Shown here piece by piece: positions 27,801 to 31,821 of a stretch of DNA of 31,821 nt. The position numbers and the translations under genes were made by a program. Position 1 is the first letter of the stretch, and every line of letters starts with the position of its first letter. The DNA lies in IMG/VR virus record IMGVR_UViG_3300024346_000307, positions 1-31,821 of that record; one strand, 5' to 3'. Under the pieces are notes generated by a model. It had not been told where the DNA came from, did no database searches, and saw only the letters and a program-made list of their open reading frames with translations. Source of the stretch: a virus.

Positions 27801-29391
27801 TTTGATAAGTTTTTAAAATCTCTTTTATTGTTTTATTAGCAAAATCATCAATAGTTCTTATTCTATTTCCTTTTAATTTGCTTTTATGTATGGCTGTGTG
27901 GTAGGGATGTACTTTTATTCTAACTCTTTTAAAAAGTTCACCAGTTATGTATTTGTGTTTAACCACTTCAAAAGATGTATTTTCAAACATTTGAGCGATA
28001 AGACAGTAAACTAAATGTTTTGCTTTTAAGATATCAAAGTTTGCTTTTTCGCAGTATTCAACTATTTTGTATGGCTTTGGTAATTTTGGTTTCACTTGTC
28101 TTACTGCTGTTCCAGTAACTCCTCCAGAAAAATAAAGCCTTTCAACACCGCAAACCTCACATTTTAAAGAATTAGCAGCAATAATTGATTCACAAGAATG
28201 ACACGTTCTTACTGCTGCTGGTTGAGGTTTACCAACTTCTTTTCTTTCGTTATCATTGAACATACTGCTCCAGTCTCTTGCTTTGCTCCATGCTCCGAAA
28301 TCTTCGTTATTGTTTCCCATATCGATAACTCTAAAACTTGGTTTAAAAATTTTATCTGTTATCCTTCCTCCTCTGCCTATCATTTGTAAATATAAATTAA
28401 TAGACTTTGTTTTTCTGTTTAAAAAAATACATTCTACATCAGTACAATCGAACCCAGTTGTAAACACATCGACATTCAACAAAACAGCTTTAGGTGTGTC
28501 TTTAAACCATTGTATTAATTCAAATCTATTTTCATTAGAGTTTTTACTATCATACATTTTCACATTATAACCCCTATCCAACATAACATCATAAAGCTTT
28601 TTATTTACCAATGTATTAGGATTGAAAATAATTGTCTTTTTGTTTGATGCTAATTGCTGATAATTTTGAATTGTGTTTTGTATCGCCTCTTCTGAACCAA
28701 AAACTAAACTTATACTTTCTTCAGTGTAATCTCTTTTTTTAGGGTCATAAATTAATTGAGTGGTGTCAACAGGAAGAACAAAAGGTTCATCTTGAACAAG
28801 AAAACCCTTTTTTATTAGTTCATTTATTTCAATCCCTTTAATTAAGGTATGATAATAATGAGCTAAAGGAACTTTTTCATTGTATTTTTTAAGCTTTCTA
28901 TTACAATGGTCTCCAGCTTTTGCCTGTTCATGTCCACATTTTAAGCATTTAAAAACAAGTTCTTTCTTTTCGTAGTTTGGTGTGGCTGTCAATCCGATCA
29001 CCTTACCTTCAAAGCCCTCTAATATCTTCATAAACTCGCCCCTGTGAGCTTCATCAATAATTATATTATCAAAGCTATTTAAGTCAACCAAATCTTTTTC
29101 CATTCTTCTATTCAATGTTTGAACCATAGCAACACAAACATCTTTTAATAATGGTTTTGATTTAGGAATTAACAAATCATGCTCTTTTGATAGCGTAGCT
29201 GACGTCTGACGAACTAACTCTTCACGATGGACACATACTAACGTTTTACCTTTTAAACGTCTTACAAGCTCTGAAAATATGATTGTCTTACCTCCTCCAG
29301 TTGCCAACGAAACACAACACCGTTTTTCAAATGATAAATGAAACAGAACTTTGTCAATTATTTCTTGCTGGTAATCTCTTAAAAATATCAT
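27793..29391 (-). CDS. SF2 (DEAH-box) DNA helicase with zinc motifs
   Basis: The frame opens at 29406, but the ATG at 29391 (MIFLRDYQQEI) lies just after the primase stop and is the better start, giving 532 residues. Motifs seen are the Q-like start RDYQ, Walker A ATGGGKT (30-36), DEAH near 113-116, TAT near 135, and motif VI QMIGRGGR. A Cys cluster CLKCGHEQ with GDHCNRK lies between the helicase lobes and a second zinc ribbon, CHSC...CEVCG, after lobe 2. This is the helicase type of phage replication or repair (UvsW-like). It is placed between primase and VRR-NUC. Confidence 0.9.
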   Translation of the reverse strand: MIFLRDYQQEIIDKVLFHLSFEKRCCVSLATGGGKTIIFSELVRRLKGKTLVCVHREELVRQTSATLSKEHDLLIPKSKPLLKDVCVAMVQTLNRRMEKDLVDLNSFDNIIIDEAHRGEFMKILEGFEGKVIGLTATPNYEKKELVFKCLKCGHEQAKAGDHCNRKLKKYNEKVPLAHYYHTLIKGIEINELIKKGFLVQDEPFVLPVDTTQLIYDPKKRDYTEESISLVFGSEEAIQNTIQNYQQLASNKKTIIFNPNTLVNKKLYDVMLDRGYNVKMYDSKNSNENRFELIQWFKDTPKAVLLNVDVFTTGFDCTDVECIFLNRKTKSINLYLQMIGRGGRITDKIFKPSFRVIDMGNNNEDFGAWSKARDWSSMFNDNERKEVGKPQPAAVRTCHSCESIIAANSLKCEVCGVERLYFSGGVTGTAVRQVKPKLPKPYKIVEYCEKANFDILKAKHLVYCLIAQMFENTSFEVVKHKYITGELFKRVRIKVHPYHTAIHKSKLKGNRIRTIDDFANKTIKEILKTYQNV

Positions 29392-29393
29392 AA

Positions 29394-31748
29394 TTAAAAC
29401 GGGCATTTAGTTTCTTCTTCTTCTTCTGTTTCTTCATTAAAATAAAAATAATTAGCTCCATTAAATTTACTTTCTCTTAATTGGATGTCATTAAAATCAC
29501 AATAGGATTTAAGTTTTGAGTAAAATTTTTGTGGTGAAGTAAATTTTGCAGCCTGATAATAATTAGCTTCAAAGTTCTTTCTAAACTCTACTTTGTTAAT
29601 CTTTAAACCTTCAAAGTTTTGCGATTCCATAAATTCAATAAATTCAGGACCCATTTCATTCTTAAATTTTCTGAATTCTAAATTCACCTTATCAGATTGC
29701 ACTAAACCGTTTTTAAGGAAGAACTGCACACACCTTATCATAAAATTGTCAAACTTCTCCCATTCTTCACCATCCCATTCAGTGAAAAACAAGTGTCCAA
29801 ATTCGTTTTGCGGTGTGTATTTAGCATTGAAATAATTTGCTATTTCAACTTCAAAAACCCTTCTTTCATGACTATCACCATCGCCTTTTATGGTGTAGTT
29901 TGTTGCTATTGATATTTTTGGGCTTTCTTCAAACGGTATTTGATATGCATCTTTGCCTTTCTTCTCTACTGTCATTCCTGACGTAACGATTGAAAACAAG
30001 CTTTTAAAGTCAAAATGCTGAGGCACATCATCCAAAAGCAAAATTTGTGTGTCTTTGTTTACCTTCTGGTAAGCAAATTGATTCTTATAATCAAACTTTT
30101 TACCATCCTCAATTACTATGTTTTTGATGTGTCCTATTGCTTTGTGAATTAATCCCTTTCCTGATCCTCCATTGGGCACATCTTCGCTTATCATTTCATC
30201 ATTAAAAATAATCGACTTTTGATTCCCTTCATTTTGGTAACTGTGCATTAAATAACCAATAACAGATTTCAAAGTATAGTATCTGTCTTCGTTTTCTGCT
30301 GAAACCTTCCAAAGAAACGTTTTGAAAACACCATCAGATTCATCTTTTAGTTTAAAATCTCTTTTTATTACTTGATTTTCCCAAATAAGATCAGGAATAT
30401 CAGAATATTTTAACACCTCTATGTTGTCTTTTGTTGTCTTTACCGCTGTGTTTTGGTAGTAAACATAAGACGTATCAATTGTATCTCTATTTACCTTTAC
30501 ATCTTTTGTTTTTATCATAGACAAAAACTCTCTTTTGAAAAAGGAAGTAGTACCAGCCATCAATTCGTACGGTTCGTATTGCCCTCTACTTTCTAAATCT
30601 TCAAGCGTAAAATCTTTTATTTTTGTTTCCTGAAATAGAGAAATGAAATTCTTATCATTCTTTACAAAATGGTAAGCATCTTTTTCTGAATCTGCATAGT
30701 ATTTAAAAATATTATTATGCTCTAAGTACTTTTTGAATCTATACTTTGAAAGTCTTATCTGATCATTTTCGGTATAAAACCAGTATTCATCTTCTTTTAA
30801 ATCTTCCTTATGCTTTTCAAATTCTTCTTTTACCTTCTCAAAATCAACTCCTTTGATTTTATTTTTAAGCTTATCAATATTGCCTCCAGCTATTGCAAGA
30901 TGTTTAATCTCACTTATTGTATTTTTATCTTCAAAAGACCTTGTGTTGAACTCCTTTGTGTATCTATAAGCTGAATCTATAAGCTTATTTATCTCATTCT
31001 CTTTCCCTCCTGAATCATACCTTTGTAAATACTCAACACAAGTACTTTTATCAATCCCAAAAGCATTCATTTGCCTAGCATAAGCATGAAGATTATTGTT
31101 TCTGTTGGTTGTAGTCCATTTCTTTTTAAACCACTTTTCAAGCATTTCAGCTACTTCATTTTTATCAGTTATAGGAATGTTGACAATCTTTGTTTCTACT
31201 GGTAAAGGTCTATGAAACTTATCTGTAAATGTTTCACTGTCATTATTCAAATAAAGCTCATCGTCATAAGACAAATAGCAAGCTCTGGCAATGTCTTTTG
31301 TACCCTTGTCTAATTCGTGATACTGTTGAAAGTGGTTAATTAACTCAATGTAATAGTCTTGATAATCGTTGTTATTGTCTACACTAGGAATTTTCACAAG
31401 TACTTTTAACCCATCACCCGATGGAGACTGAAAAGAAGAAAAAGTATATTTATCGCTGTTTATTTCTTGCCTAATTTCTTCAAGGTTCTGAACGTTGTCA
31501 AAGTCTAAACAAGCTAAACCAGAAGAAGCCTTTAGGTTTGCGTTTGATCTACTTGTAAATACTCCCGAAAAAGTTGCATAAGGTAATTTACTTTTTAATT
31601 GATTACGTTTTGCCTTATCACTTTCAATTCTAATATTAGCAATCTTTGTTTTATAAGATCCGTTCCTAATACCTTCAAGCACTTTTATTGCTGATGTATC
31701 TTTGAGTGGAGCTACTGATTTTATGTCTTTAAATACGCTTATCTTCAT
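29394..31748 (-). CDS. Primase-helicase fusion (BT4734-like primase + SF3 helicase)
   Basis: This 784-residue protein has an N-terminal BT4734/VirE_N-like primase domain of the archaeo-eukaryotic type (about 1-185). It shows the metal-binding pair LDFDN (Asp82, Asp84), the loop SPSGDGLK (108-115) and a third motif near KDIARACYLS (Asp152). A PriCT-like helical part (about 195-265) and a charged linker follow. The SF3 helicase part (about 500-680) has Walker A NGGSGKGL (526-533), Walker B ILLLDD (569-574) and motif C SIATNY with Asn617. It would both prime and unwind at the fork. Its N-terminal 197 codons recur at the left window end as a divergent copy. Confidence 0.9.
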   Translation of the reverse strand: MKISVFKDIKSVAPLKDTSAIKVLEGIRNGSYKTKIANIRIESDKAKRNQLKSKLPYATFSGVFTSRSNANLKASSGLACLDFDNVQNLEEIRQEINSDKYTFSSFQSPSGDGLKVLVKIPSVDNNNDYQDYYIELINHFQQYHELDKGTKDIARACYLSYDDELYLNNDSETFTDKFHRPLPVETKIVNIPITDKNEVAEMLEKWFKKKWTTTNRNNNLHAYARQMNAFGIDKSTCVEYLQRYDSGGKENEINKLIDSAYRYTKEFNTRSFEDKNTISEIKHLAIAGGNIDKLKNKIKGVDFEKVKEEFEKHKEDLKEDEYWFYTENDQIRLSKYRFKKYLEHNNIFKYYADSEKDAYHFVKNDKNFISLFQETKIKDFTLEDLESRGQYEPYELMAGTTSFFKREFLSMIKTKDVKVNRDTIDTSYVYYQNTAVKTTKDNIEVLKYSDIPDLIWENQVIKRDFKLKDESDGVFKTFLWKVSAENEDRYYTLKSVIGYLMHSYQNEGNQKSIIFNDEMISEDVPNGGSGKGLIHKAIGHIKNIVIEDGKKFDYKNQFAYQKVNKDTQILLLDDVPQHFDFKSLFSIVTSGMTVEKKGKDAYQIPFEESPKISIATNYTIKGDGDSHERRVFEVEIANYFNAKYTPQNEFGHLFFTEWDGEEWEKFDNFMIRCVQFFLKNGLVQSDKVNLEFRKFKNEMGPEFIEFMESQNFEGLKINKVEFRKNFEANYYQAAKFTSPQKFYSKLKSYCDFNDIQLRESKFNGANYFYFNEETEEEEETKCPF

Positions 31749-31821
31749 CTTATTTTAAGTTTAGGTAAATACAAAATTTCCCATTGTCGTCTGCTATATT
31801 CATAAATGCAAAATCTATAAA
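31156..31821. repeat. Divergent terminal direct repeat, right copy
   Basis: This is the counterpart of 1-666 (same length, no gaps, 24 mismatches). It carries the start of the complete primase gene and the 3' end of the small gene that precedes it. It is the copy joined to the full primase gene in this window. If the ends are one locus, position 31156 corresponds to position 1. Confidence 0.9.
31750..31821 (-). CDS. 3' end of small hypothetical gene (second copy, cut by window edge)
   Basis: The last 23 codons plus stop of the gene at 595-879 recur here without a single base change, ending one base before the primase ATG at 31748. The rest lies beyond the window edge. It is most likely the same gene on a circular map. 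Confidence 0.8.
   Translation of the reverse strand, partial: FIDFAFMNIADDNGKFCIYLNLK

Noticed and set aside
1-31821. Search for tRNA genes, CRISPR arrays, insertion sequences and an integrase
   Set aside because: I found no cloverleaf, no regular spaced repeats, no transposase and no integrase motif by reading. A dedicated scan would be needed to exclude tRNAs fully.

Overview
This window looks like an almost complete genome of a tailed phage (siphovirus type) infecting a member of the Bacteroidota, probably a flavobacterium. The DNA is AT-rich, every supported gene lies on the minus strand, and start codons lack Shine-Dalgarno sequences. Several intergenic gaps carry the Bacteroidota promoter pattern TTG-N17..20-TAnnTTT(G/A). 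Gene content points the same way: a BT4734-like primase fused to an SF3 helicase, a FISUMP domain in a tail protein, and a lipoprotein with a short Bacteroidota-like lipobox. Host and virion type are inferences. No integrase was seen, so lysogeny is not supported, although one small Cro-like regulator is present.

Bases 1-666 and 31156-31821 are two versions of the same stretch (642 of 666 positions identical). Nearly all differences are synonymous in the primase gene. The simplest reading is a circular or circularly permuted genome of about 31,155 bp whose ends come from two co-existing alleles. A real tandem partial duplication is the alternative.

Layout, read in the direction of transcription (falling coordinates). 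(1) Replication block: a promoter at 975-1004 reads into a small gene and, across the circular junction, into the primase-helicase (31748-29394), an SF2 helicase, a VRR-NUC nuclease, several very small genes and SSB. (2) Packaging and head: a small wHTH-like gene, TerS, TerL, portal, a 34-residue micro-gene, HK97-type protease and HK97-type major capsid protein ending at a strong terminator. (3) Neck and tail: a small basic protein, a gene with an apparent -1 frameshift at a T9 run, a tail-completion-like protein, a gp10-like neck protein, a tail protein with a circularly permuted FISUMP domain, a large tail protein, the tape measure, and a tube-like protein ending at a second strong terminator. 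A second small basic protein, a connector-like protein and a fibre gene follow. (4) Lysis: a coiled-coil protein with a C-terminal membrane segment (XhlA-like), a stand-alone PAS-domain protein, a two-TM holin candidate, a large repeat-rich fibre, an M15 endolysin and a one-protein spanin. (5) Control and recombination: a Cro-like regulator with a promoter that would give a leaderless mRNA, then a separate operon encoding an ERF annealing protein, a YqaJ-type exonuclease, three ATGA-chained micro-genes and a stand-alone DnaA domain IV protein, closed by a terminator. The only long non-coding stretch, 898-1356, lies beside the DnaA-like gene and has origin-like features.

The observations most worth following are the PAS protein inside the lysis cassette, the permuted FISUMP tail domain, the T9 frameshift, the DnaA domain IV gene beside a candidate origin, the divergent terminal repeat, and the chains of overlapping micro-genes.
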